Shown piece by piece: positions 1 through 9,700 of a stretch of DNA of 22,696 bases. Below the pieces are notes generated by a model. That model was not told where the DNA came from. It saw only the letters and a list, made by a program, of their open reading frames with translations, and did not search any database. The number at the start of each line of letters is the position of its first letter. Position 1 is the first letter of the stretch. This stretch comes from Acrasis kona (taxonomy: Eukaryota; Heterolobosea; Eutetramitea; Acrasida; Acrasidae): assembly GCA_026419775.2 (NCBI GenBank), contig JAOPGA020001648.1, positions 1 through 22,696 on the forward strand, in the 5' to 3' direction. The translations under genes were made by a program, and so were the position numbers.

Positions 1-2
1 CT

Positions 3-50
3 CGTCACTCATCGTCGTTCGTCATTCGTCACTCATTGTCGTTCGTCATT
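3..50. repeat. Two tandem copies of a 24-bp unit at the window edge
   Basis: Positions 3-26 and 27-50 are the same 24-bp unit with one mismatch. The unit is built from CGTC, TCATT and GTCGTT words. A partial third copy may follow. The array starts at the window edge, so its full length is unknown. It looks like a minisatellite; no gene can be tied to it. Confidence 0.75.
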
Positions 51-215
51 CATTGTAGTTTCGACGTGGTTGGCGTGAATTTGGTTTTTACCCATTGCCC
101 TATAAATATTGGTGCATTTATGATGAAACATACCATTGGTTTGTGATACAGTCCTACAAGCTCTCCAAAAGTTGTGGGGTTGTGATTCAATAATATTTTG
201 TAAGCTTTGTTGAAG

Positions 216-901
216 ATGCTGCACTATTGCCAAACTTTCAACGAATATTTTGAGCATGTCGAGGTATGAATTGTAGCTTTTGAACACAACAAGTAATGAC
301 ACGTGTAGTTTTAGTGTTGCACCACTCAAACTACCCATTCAGAATACCAAACGAGCAAGGTTAACAATGAAGAAAATAACATATCAGATGAGGGCTGTTT
401 GGTGCGCCAAAGTGGTGGAGAGTATGATCAACTAATATTGGTCTATATATTTGAACAATTAAATTTTGGGGTAGGTCTTCAACACAAACGAACACGCTTA
501 ATCCTACATTGCAAGTACGCATGCGAGCGAGATTTAAAATTCATTGAGGTTAGAGAATATTTTATAAATCTGCCATTGAAAATGCAGCACTACATAAAGA
601 ATAGATATTTTTTACATACACAGTTGCCTCATGGAAAATGTAAGGAATCTATTAACAGTTTTTTGGTGCCAAATTTCTTATAGCTGTTCACAATGCAGTT
701 GAAGGGGGCAACACTGATTTTGAACAAATAAATACAATAGTTAGTATGAGGCATTTTGATGTAGCGATGATTGACTCTGCTTTATTTAAGCATCGCAATA
801 GGCCAATAATGCAAGGGAAGATATTTAAATTGTTGCAAAGAATTCCCTCCCCACTATTACGTTCATGCACCACAAATTGTACTAAATTAATTAACGATTA
901 A
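216..901 (+). CDS. Unassigned protein, predicted with two short introns
   Basis: I do not recognise this protein. A coding model of 196 residues results from exons 216-263, 315-639 and 684-901. The second intron (640-683, 44 nt) starts GTAAGG, holds TATTAAC and ends TATAG; removing it joins two long open frames exactly in phase, which is the best support for the gene. The first intron (264-314, 51 nt, GTATGA to TTTTAG) is weaker, and the ATG at 216 depends on it. A TATAAATA box lies near 101. The middle of the protein is rich in aromatic and basic residues, with no membrane segment or known motif seen. If the first intron is wrong, the true start lies in an exon I have not found. It could also be the remnant of a longer gene. 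Confidence 0.5.
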
Positions 902-1474
902 TGTTTATTGTTGCTTCTAGTTTACATTACAAGGCACTTATGTATTCATCCAAGCTCTTAACTTTCCATTCTGTTTGTTTTTCAAATCGTACTCGCTTTT
1001 ATGATTAATGGGCATCAAAGTACTTATTTGTTATAAAAACGTCAAGAATTGTATTAATGTACCATACACTCTTGCTGTCTATTCTGCTTCTATTGTATCA
1101 TAAAGCAGTTATTGTATGGGCAATAAACCATTTGCATTTCTGGACACTATATCATCACCCTCTATATCTCTCTCTCGTCTGTATCCTAAATTGTTATTGA
1201 ACAGTTTAGTGTTGGGCAGTACCTGTGCTACAGGTTGACTCCGCGTGACGCGGAGCTTGAGAGGACCTCACGAATTGAGCCGTTCACAGAAGTGTGAAGA
1301 TTACAAAAAACGGTTTGTCAGTTGATGACGAGGGGATATACAATGATTATTTTGGTCACTAATAAAAATAAATAATGAGTTTGTACTTCTGTGATTTGAC
1401 TGAAAATACTCACACTCTTAGCACTGACCAAGATATGAGTAGGAGAAGACATTAAATTTATTATACATTGTTTC
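902..1474. other. Intergenic, no gene seen
   Basis: No convincing open frame lies here. It holds a CT-rich run near 1157-1175, the hairpin row listed separately, and at 1457-1462 the AATAAA signal (minus strand) of the TTC29 gene. Confidence 0.6.
1221..1313. other. Row of perfect stem-loops, possible structured RNA
   Basis: Several short perfect inverted repeats stand side by side in AT-rich surroundings. A 6-bp stem with 3-nt loop spans 1221-1235; a GC-rich 7-bp stem with TGA loop spans 1239-1255; a 4-bp stem spans 1258-1270; a 6-bp stem with GAAG loop spans 1283-1298. CCGTT at 1280-1284 can also pair with AACGG at 1309-1313. The stems are symmetric, so the strand is unclear. On the minus strand a GTTTTTTG run precedes the hairpins, a little like an Sm site. 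It matches no RNA family I can name. A small non-coding RNA or a GC-cluster-like mobile hairpin element are both possible. Confidence 0.35.
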
Positions 1475-3203
1475 TTAGCTTTGTTCGGATTTTACTGAGA
1501 GATTTTGAATCATATTCAACATGCTAGCATTTCCTCTTGCATAGCCAAGCTTAACCCTTGCTTTATCCTTCCATTCCTTGTCATCTGATTGAAGCGCCAG
1601 TTGGTAGTTTCTTTCAAAATATTTTATGGAGTCATCGAAATAATTCAATCTGTTCATGAGAAGTCCCACCTTCTCGCATGCTTTACCCTAATGACTTGTT
1701 AAAAACTTCATAATTTTCAACTCACTATTAATGCTTGATTGTTGCACTCTTCTGCACTCACCAAGAATTTTTTATACACATCCAAAGCCTCCTCATCTTT
1801 TTCAATTTGTTCGTATAATTGTCCAAGAGATGACAACGCCTCTAAGAATGTAAAAGAATGTAAAAGACAGATAACATACGGGCTTGTCCTTGATGATCTT
1901 GAGCATCTATACAAATTTCAATATAAGATTTTTGGTATTCTATAGCTTTTGACGGATCTTCGAGCTGTTCGTAAACTTTTCCCAACATGTGGTATGATTC
2001 AGCCATCATTGCTTTATTTTGACCGATCTTAGCTGTTTTTAAACCCTTTTCGTAGAATACACAAGCATTGTGGTGATCTCCGTTATTTTGGCTATCTTTA
2101 GCCATTCTCATATAAACGGCCCAGAGCTGCTGCCTAGCTTTGTTTACTTCATCTGGATTTCTGGATGCATCTGCAAGGCTCAGGTGGGCTTCATGTGACT
2201 TCAGAGCTCTCTCGGTCTCTCCTAATCTCTCATATACTTTTCCCATGTTTTCATGAGCGACTCCTTCTAGCAAAGTATCCGAAGATCTTTTGGCGACTAG
2301 TTGACCCAATTGGTGGAAATGCAATGCAGTTTCAGCATCTTTTTCAGATTCAAAGTAATCTGCTATTTCTTTATAAATGTCGTAAACAGCACTATAGTCT
2401 CCGTTTCTTCTGTGCTGCTCGGCATCGACCAACATTCTTTTTATCAATGTCAGACTGTCGGGAGGTATTTCGAAAGTCAACTCTGCGTAAGGATCTACAA
2501 GTACTGGTTTACGGTGAGATAGTTTAAATAGTTCACCGAATGCATCTATACATCCATCTACTAATGTCTCTATACATAACTTGGCTCTTTGAGAGTGTAC
2601 TGTTGATTTCTCATCTCCGAAGACTCTTACGCTTTGAAGCGGACTGTTATAGTTTAATTCTGAATTCCTAGTGATTTGGCTGGATCTATATTGTGGGGTA
2701 TCCTTCTTTTTTTGTGTATCTGAAAGCTTTGAGTCTTCGGTGAGTTCTTGTTGCTGCTGTTGTTGTATGATGTTTGCTCTTGATTTTGATTTTAATTGAA
2801 CGTAGTTGTGATGTGGTAGTGTGAGTGAAGCACTAGTGTTTTTCTCTACTATAGGATTCAGGGTGTTTGCAGGATTAGTTGGGGTTTGGCTAACTGGCTC
2901 GGGCTTTTTTAATAACGAAGATTTTAGACCTGTTGTGTTTCGAGTATTTGTCGCAATTTGCTGCTCTATATAATCCTCATCATCTCCTTCAATCATTCGC
3001 CTCCTGTATGTGTGGGAATATACCTTCTTTAAATTTTCGTATTGATGGGGAAGTTTTTGAGATTTATTTGCTCTAAAAGCAGATCTTGTATGTGAGGTGT
3101 CGTTAGGCTCTCGTAAATCAGCTTCGCTAGCATCTCGTAGATTAATAGGTTGCAACTTGACTCCCATCGGACTCCCACTATGCAAACGCTGACCGAATGA
3201 CAT
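1475..3203 (-). CDS. TTC29: TTC29-like flagellar tetratricopeptide-repeat protein
   Basis: Homologue of TTC29, a TPR protein of motile cilia and flagella whose loss in humans gives short, immotile sperm tails. The model is three exons (3203-1880, 1841-1726, 1687-1475) coding for 550 residues. Both introns are 38 nt: 1842-1879 (GTATGT to TTCTTAG, phase 1) and 1688-1725 (GTGAGT to CATTAG, phase 0). Each carries the TPR series on without a gap. Residues 1-205 are low-complexity, with a poly-Gln run. Residues 211-231 (ETLVDGCIDAFGELFKL region) match the segment before the TPRs in animal TTC29, and about 255-520 are TPRs. The tail (KLGYARGNASMLNMIQ) matches the family's end. ATG is the first codon after a stop. 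The gene diverges from the kinase gene. ODAD4/TTC25 was considered but fits less well. Confidence 0.87.
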
Positions 3204-3399
3204 TATTACGAATATTGTAATAGATTTGGCGCCTCAATCAACAAACTCCCAACAAGAATGAACAATAAGAAAATACTGGACGGGTTGTTATAAATAATAT
3301 TATTTTTAATGTTCTCCCTTGCTAATTATAACCATCGCCTCTTTTTCTGACTCTAATCGTCATAACTATATTTTAGAAAATATTATTAGATCAAAAACA
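3204..3399. promoter_or_regulatory. Bidirectional promoter region between TTC29 and the kinase
   Basis: Only 196 bp separate the two divergent start codons, so both promoters must lie here or inside the genes. An E2F-like TTTGGCGCC sits at 3225-3233, about 22 bp from the TTC29 start. TATA-like AT runs lie near 3290-3310. No RFX X-box, the usual ciliary gene site in animals, was seen. Confidence 0.4.
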
Positions 3400-4593
3400 A
3401 TGTCTGACAACTACCAAGACCTATTCCCGCCATACCCAGGCATACAAGTCGATAATATAAACCCAGTGCCCGTACCAGTGGATCATCCTAATGATCCCAC
3501 AAACACTTCAAATGACACCACACATTTAGACAAACCAAAAATACAACATGCTTATGTCAAGAGTGTTGATAATTCATTTGTGCCTGATTTTCCCTCTCTT
3601 AATCCAAGTGATTTTGAGACGATCAAGATACTAGGGACAGGGGACGTTGGCAAAGTATACCTTGTTAGATTGAAGGGATTTTCAGGATACGAACAATTGT
3701 ATGCAATGAAGGTGATAGATCTCGAAGATGTCAGGAGGAGGAACAAATCGACTCGCATCGAAACAGAAAAAAACATCCTTCAATCCATCAGCCATCCATT
3801 CATCGTCAAGCTGTACTGTACCTACAAGAGCGAAAAGTTCTTTTATTTTTTAATGGAATACTGCCCTGGTGGTGAATTCTTCAGAGTTTTGCAACACCAA
3901 CCACATCGTTGCATCTCTGAAGCACATGCCAAGTTTTATGCAGCAGAAGTCTTAAACGCTATTGAGTATCTTCATGCTGTTGGCATTGTTTATCGTGATT
4001 TAAAACCAGAGAACATCATGATCCACAAAAGTGGTCACATTCGTCTCGCCGACTTTGACTTGTCCAAACAACTTGAAGAAAAAAACATTGACGAACACAA
4101 GCCAAAATACATTTTCAGTTTTCTCGATCGCTTCGACAAGGACGAACAAAAACGATTACACGCCATGAAAGCATTCGTCGGCACCGCAGAGTACCTATCA
4201 CCAGAGGTCATAACCGGCGTCGGATATTCTCCACTAGTCGACTGGTGGGCGTTGGGTATATTAGTCTACGAAATGCTTTTCGGTCGCACTCCCTTCAAAG
4301 GAGGTGACAATGAAGGCACTTTCAACCACATTATACGAGGCACCTTTGTTATCCCAAAAGAAAATGCACATGGACCCATCAGCAAGCAGTGTCAAGATTT
4401 GATAAAGCGGTTACTTACAGCCGATGTCCACAGTCGGTTGGGTCATAAGAATGGAGGTGCGGAAATTAGAGAACATGCATTTTTCAAGGATGTGGATTGT
4501 TTAATGATTCAATATCAAATACCTCCTATCAAACCACACATTGAGAGCATTTTCGATACTAGACATTTTAGTGGAGACAAGGGAATCCTTTAA
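3400..4593 (+). CDS. AGC-family Ser/Thr protein kinase of the DFD (AGCVIII/Fpk1-like) type
   Basis: Single-exon kinase of 397 residues. Seen: glycine loop GTGDVG (79-84), ATP lysine K104, helix-C glutamate E123, catalytic YRDLKPEN (198-205), then DFD at 218-220 in place of DFG, SPE at 267-269 and DWWALG at 281-286. The stretch from DFD to SPE is longer than in most AGC kinases. DFD plus this insertion is the mark of plant AGCVIII kinases (phototropin, PINOID, D6PK) and fungal Nrc-2/Fpk1, which control lipid flippases and polarity. The substrate here is inferred by family only. The N-terminal 70 residues are Pro/Asn-rich. No LOV domain is present, so it is not a phototropin, and no clear C-terminal hydrophobic FxxF motif is seen. 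The start is the first in-frame ATG. AATAAA follows the stop at 4595-4600. Confidence 0.9.
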   Translation: MSDNYQDLFPPYPGIQVDNINPVPVPVDHPNDPTNTSNDTTHLDKPKIQHAYVKSVDNSFVPDFPSLNPSDFETIKILGTGDVGKVYLVRLKGFSGYEQLYAMKVIDLEDVRRRNKSTRIETEKNILQSISHPFIVKLYCTYKSEKFFYFLMEYCPGGEFFRVLQHQPHRCISEAHAKFYAAEVLNAIEYLHAVGIVYRDLKPENIMIHKSGHIRLADFDLSKQLEEKNIDEHKPKYIFSFLDRFDKDEQKRLHAMKAFVGTAEYLSPEVITGVGYSPLVDWWALGILVYEMLFGRTPFKGGDNEGTFNHIIRGTFVIPKENAHGPISKQCQDLIKRLLTADVHSRLGHKNGGAEIREHAFFKDVDCLMIQYQIPPIKPHIESIFDTRHFSGDKGIL

Positions 4594-4678
4594 AAATAAA
4601 TGTATTTGTTTCATGTGTTGTTTTTTTTCATTTTTTAAAAACCGATTGTAGGTGTACATATTCAGCATTAGATTTTCT

Positions 4679-5146
4679 TTAGTCAGATTCTTCCTTCTCC
4701 TCCTCTTTCATGAAATCTTTTTTGTTTGGTTTCCGCTTTAGCGCCGCTGTAGATACTCTCTTTTTAGGTTTGGTGTCTGATAACTGAAGCTTCAATTGAA
4801 ATATGCCATCCCATAATTCTTTATCTGCTGAATCCTTTTTGGGACCAGGTTGGTTTTCAAATTTCGAACCAAACACTTCTCGAGGAATGGCGACCGCAGC
4901 GTTACAATATGCTTTGAATGTAAGGGCTGTTAAAATAGTGTACTTACATGCTACGTCAGAATTAAAGTTGGGGAAATATACATATAACTGTTCACGCTTT
5001 GCCTGGTTCTGCTCTTCCCTGAGCTTCTTCTTGTCAGCTTTCTCCATATTACGCTCTTGTTTCTTTCTCATCTTTTTTGCTTTTTTGTCACCTGGAAGCC
5101 CTGGTAGTCCTTCCGGCCCCGGTACACTCCTGTTCCTCTTGCCCAT
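4679..5146 (-). CDS. Small, highly charged protein of unknown function
   Basis: Not recognised. The frame is 155 residues without splicing. It starts MGKRNRS, followed by a GPEGLPGLPG stretch and a Lys/Arg/Glu-rich, probably helical segment (about 23-52). Next comes a short hydrophobic-aromatic core with YVYFPNF, then a basic tail ending in acidic EEEKEESD. Composition suggests a nuclear or nucleolar protein, but this is inference. A likely 36-nt intron (4912-4947, GTAAGT to TCAAAG, with TTTTAAC and TTACATT inside) keeps the frame whether or not it is removed; removal gives 143 residues. Its splice signals resemble those of the TTC29 introns, so I favour the spliced form. Confidence 0.65.
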   Translation of the reverse strand: MGKRNRSVPGPEGLPGLPGDKKAKKMRKKQERNMEKADKKKLREEQNQAKREQLYVYFPNFNSDVACKYTILTALTFKAYCNAAVAIPREVFGSKFENQPGPKKDSADKELWDGIFQLKLQLSDTKPKKRVSTAALKRKPNKKDFMKEEEKEESD

Positions 5147-5292
5147 GGTGTGAAAAGTATTTCAATTAAAAATTTGAAACAAACAAACTTGTTTACAAAA
5201 ACAGTAGAGCCAGGTTCAAATTTTGAAGAGAAGAATAAAATCAACAGCTGTCATTTCTTGAGATGATAGTTTACAAATTTATTTACTGCATT

Positions 5293-6336
5293 TTAACATA
5301 AGAGATTCTTGATGGATACTCTCCGAAGCTTGTTATGATTGTGTTTTTGTGCATCAGGTTCTAAGAATTGAGGGTTCCCAGGAAAGGCAATCATGTCATT
5401 AGTGTAGATGGGAGTTTTTACAATGCCCTCTGCCGAGGAGGGGGTGGAGCAACTTGAAGATTCCTGATCCTTTAGTATAATTTCATCAGACAATGTAGTC
5501 GACGTGGTGGTTATGAATGTCGGAGAAGCTTGAACGGTGGTTGCCGTCTTGAGCTTTAGGGTGCTCTTTGGTTTTGTCTTTACCTTGCTAACTCCTGCAG
5601 GACTAGTTACAGCAGGTGTATATGTAGTAAACATTGTGTTTGGAATGTTTGTGTATTGTCTTGTTGGTGTCGTTGCAGCCTCGCTGGTGCACTCGTCTAC
5701 GAATGTACCCCCGAATGGATTGTGAGTGCTAAAGATGGTTACGCTCTTCTTTCTTCTTCCTCTTTTGCCCTTTGAATTATGGCTTATAAAAGAATACTCA
5801 GTGTATTGTTGTGGTTGTGTAGTAGCGGTTGGTGGTGTGGATTTTTGTGAGGCGGGTGAGCTTGCAGCAACAATTTGTGAAGGTCCCTTCAACTTCACTT
5901 CAGTGGCGTGTTGCTGTGCAGGGCTTTCAAGAGACATGGTCCTGCTGTTCGGTGTTGGCGAAAACACTTCGTCGAACGTTGATGGCTTTGTGAATCTGGG
6001 ACTGTAACCTTGATGGAGAGATTCATTTTGCGTCAAGTTTTGCATGAGAGGGCTAACAGCTTCTTGAGGGTACCAATTATTATTGTTCCTGTCCGTCTGA
6101 CTGTACAATGGAGAGGGCAAAATGGGCGGCACAAAGTTTGCGCCTCGGAGTGAATCCATCAGTATGGGACTCAAATTATATTTCGATGCTTGTTGTTGTT
6201 GTGAAGGAAACCCATGTTGGTGGTCTCCTGTGTGCAAGGGCGACAAAGTAAAATCCTCACGATAAGAATTCTGCTTTATGAAAACCTTCGTGACGCTTGT
6301 CTGTCCAGAAGGGTAGCATGATGTGTCTTGTATCAT
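5293..6336 (-). CDS. Disordered Ser/Thr/Pro-rich protein with AT-hook-like patch
   Basis: Not recognised. The 347 residues are almost all low complexity: Ser, Thr, Pro, Gln and Asn dominate. Many S-P pairs (LSP, PSP, VSP, YSP, FSP, SSP) look like proline-directed kinase sites. A basic patch KGKRGRRKK (189-197) resembles an AT-hook or nuclear localisation signal, and RRVS near the C-terminus (338-341) fits a PKA-type site. No folded domain, signal peptide or membrane segment is seen. A nuclear regulatory role is a guess from composition. The ATG at 6336 is the first after an in-frame stop. An AATAAA signal on the minus strand lies at 5278-5283, close after the stop. Confidence 0.65.
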   Translation of the reverse strand: MIQDTSCYPSGQTSVTKVFIKQNSYREDFTLSPLHTGDHQHGFPSQQQQASKYNLSPILMDSLRGANFVPPILPSPLYSQTDRNNNNWYPQEAVSPLMQNLTQNESLHQGYSPRFTKPSTFDEVFSPTPNSRTMSLESPAQQHATEVKLKGPSQIVAASSPASQKSTPPTATTQPQQYTEYSFISHNSKGKRGRRKKSVTIFSTHNPFGGTFVDECTSEAATTPTRQYTNIPNTMFTTYTPAVTSPAGVSKVKTKPKSTLKLKTATTVQASPTFITTTSTTLSDEIILKDQESSSCSTPSSAEGIVKTPIYTNDMIAFPGNPQFLEPDAQKHNHNKLRRVSIKNLLC

Positions 6337-6730
6337 TTTATTGTACAGTCAGGCACAAGGGTTGGTTTTAGATGCGGCATCCTACCGAAAAGAAATGTCG
6401 TTGGTCCATAGAGGGTTTTCATCCACTAGAAACAGAAACTAACCTATAAAAGTTTAATTGAATTTATTGAGATTGTTCGGGAAATTCAATCCAGTCATTA
6501 AACATGGTCATTGAATCTAGAAAAGTCCTTTTGATTAAATCACCGTAATTGTATATATATTTTTATAAAACTCTACAAAGGTTTTGACCATATCAATCTC
6601 ACATTTCCATTGGGTATGCCATATACAAAATAATTATCCATTTCAACATCATTTACGCGCAACAGGAAATCCGGTCATGTGAAAAAGATCATTGAAAACC
6701 CATCACACATCAATCTTACAAATTCATTTT
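6337..6730. other. Intergenic, no gene seen
   Basis: AT-rich spacer between the start of the disordered-protein gene and the end of SEC24, both on the minus strand. It must hold the promoter of the former; no distinct site or repeat stands out. Confidence 0.5.
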
Positions 6731-9700
6731 TTATTGACTAGCCATGCTAGTATACACGTGTTGAAGGAATTCTTCATAACTCAACGTGCTATCTATCGTC
6801 TTATCCTCTACCAACTTTCTCATGAACGCTCTCCTGTATAACTCTGGGTGTCGATTCACAAATTTCACGGGCATATTATTGGCATATAAACTCCTCAAAT
6901 GCATGCACAAATCAAAACACTTGTCTACCAAATCACCGCCGCCTCTTGCTCCTCCATCATCCACCACGACATGATTCAATTTGGATATGCATTCGCAAAT
7001 GGATTGATAAAAGGATTGATCCGATGCATACTTTTTGCCCAAGTACACATAAATACTACGCGCATCGCACAACACCAAGAATCCATTCTCTGCATCGATC
7101 AATCGACTGTTCAACGGACACAACTGAACCTTGTTATAATCCAATCTACTCCTCGAAGCAGCCGTTCTCCGTTCGTCATAATCATCAAGATCATTTCCGC
7201 CGCCTTCTTCTTCTTCTTCTTCTTCATCTTCTTCCAAATTCAAAAACAAATCTTGACCTTGGAGAGATGCTTGAATTTGGTCCAAATTGAATAAGAGAGG
7301 ATGAATCATTGCGCTCGTTTCGTACACGCTGCTGGTGCCCATCAAATGTAAATAAAACATTCTTTCGTCGGCTCCAATTTCTTTACCTCCCAATAGCGAT
7401 TCTTGTTTGGCTAATGCGCCTGCCATCAACGGCAACAACTTGATGCTGTCCGGCAATACCAATTGATTGTTGTGGTTGGCGTAGGATTGATTCGATGTGG
7501 ATTTGATCAAATCTCTATAATTGCGTAACGTGTTGACAATGTCGTCCCTTATGCGATTTCTCATGGACGGCATTCCTCTCTTTGGAGAGTTATCTGCAGC
7601 GATGCGTGCCATCAGGTTGATCGTTGCCGGAGTGTCTGCAGATTTGTACAAATCTGCGAGATTAGAAGTGATGGGCAAACAAATGTTGTGAACTCTGATG
7701 CGACGTTCTCCATCGCTGGATGTATATAATACTGCACATTGCATGCATGCATTAGGGGTCACGATTTGACCGCCCGATAATTTCACTTCCACCGCGAACG
7801 CCTTGTCCGCGTCAATGTTTGGAAGTGCCAATAGGTCGTGTCCGCGAATGAAGAAATTTCCATAAAAATTACAAATTTCGAATCCGGTGCTGCATCGCAC
7901 TCTCATGACGGCTTCGAATCCCGTCACTCTGGTCAAGCTTCTTTGTAAATCGCTCTTGAGAGAATGTCTGAATGCATGATCTGCATCGACGTTGGGTTGA
8001 CCGCTGAATGTATAATAGCGACAGTCGCCTCCGGTGAATTTACTCAAGCACGTCAAGCTTGCCAAATCGAGGTATTGATTCGAATTCGAATTGGCGGTCG
8101 AGTGGTTGCTTCGAGTGTTGCCGCACGACACCAGGTACAAATCGCAACAAATGTGATCTCTCGAGTACAACAATGCGAATTCTTTGAAGCGGTTGTCGAC
8201 GGGCTGTAACAATTTGTTCTCGTTGTCCGTTCCGTATAGATTGGAATCTTCTCTGTTGCTTAGTGCGTTAGGTCCCAACGTGGGTAAGTTGGCCAGCGAT
8301 ACGGTCAACTTTCCTCCCACCCTTCCCAACACTCTTCCTGCTGCATTGAGCGCTGCGCCTAGTGCCGATTCTACGTTCTGAGTGGTGCCGAACATTTGTC
8401 CGGATGCGAATTTTTCTAACAACGCGGTCACTACTGCGCGGGAATCTTCCAGGTTGACCAACAAATCGCTTGGCAATGGTAACAAGGAATCGTTGAGTTC
8501 GCCGACCACTAGCATTTGTGGCTGGGTCAACTTGGGATTCAACGAATAAAAGTGAATGCTAGAATCGAAAGTGATGAATCCAACCATGGTCCTTCCGTTT
8601 CCATTCTTGATCATTTGATCCAAACTCGATAAGATGGCATTGGCCATTCCGACGAGCGATCCGCTCAAGATGGCATTGTAGCTCACGTCCATGACGAAAA
8701 AGTAAACTGGTGGTTGGGGCACTCTGGCCATGTACTCTTGTGGTGCAATGTACTCGACGCTTCCGTAAATTAATTCCTTCCTGTGTGCGAGATCCTTCCT
8801 GATTCCAGCCTCGTCCAATGCGCAGTAGTATGCCTTGGGAACGTCGTTCACGCACTTGCACATGTTGCATTGCCACTTTTTACCAAATTCCAAAAAGGTC
8901 ACGAAGGGGTTGATGTAAGTTTTGCATTGTAAGCAACGAACGATTCCTGCGTTGCCCATGTGCACGGTCGGAATCTCGCCCTCGAACGTTTGATCGGCTA
9001 ACGGATGCAATATAACACCCAACGGTAAGTTCCATTTCTTGGCCAAGGCGGGTGCATTGGGGACGCATGTCACGGTGGGTCTCATGTAACGACCTGATGA
9101 TTGTGCTCTCGAGAATGGAATGTTGGAGAATTCTGGATTCCTGGCTGCTCTAGCGAATAGCGATGTGACGTCTGGTTGGATGGACTGCTTTTGGTCGTGG
9201 AAATGTAATAGAGTTGGCCTCGGAAGTCCATCTGCTTGGTTGGCCACCACGTGCCTCTCTAATTGTTGTTGTACCGCTGACGTGGAATCAACTTGTTGGG
9301 CCACGTTCAAATTGGCCATTTGGGCGCTCAATGCGTCGAATTGTTGATTTTGATTGTAAACGGGTGGTAGCGGCGGTTGTTGTTGTTGTTGGTTGAACAT
9401 GTTGGATGGTGGAAAGATGGGAGAGTTTGGATTGGATGGATATGCTGATCTGGTTTGGAATCCACCCGGACCGTATCCTACTGGACTAGAATTTGCGCTC
9501 GACACGCCTTGACGTAATTCATCAATGGTGGGTGGAAGAGCGACCTGGGGTTGTTGTTGTTGCACGTATGGTTGGTTTGGTTGGTACGCTCCTGTGTGTG
9601 CATTGTGAAATTGATGTTGCTGGGGCATGATGGGGGAGCTTCTGTATTGTTCTTGTTGATTTTGAAAACCGTATTGTTGGTAACCTGGTCCGCTCGGGGT

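Noticed and set aside
33-338. 101-codon minus-strand frame
   Set aside because: It overlaps the spliced plus-strand gene and the tandem repeat, shows no motif, and is probably a chance frame.
1717-1914. Separate 65- and 64-codon minus-strand frames as independent small genes
   Set aside because: They are exons of TTC29 joined by two 38-nt introns.
6899-7294. Two overlapping plus-strand frames opposite SEC24
   Set aside because: They are shadows of the SEC24 gelsolin-domain coding strand and its Glu-codon run.
7911-7922. TTCGAATCC, like a tRNA T-loop
   Set aside because: It is inside SEC24 and has no acceptor or anticodon stems around it.
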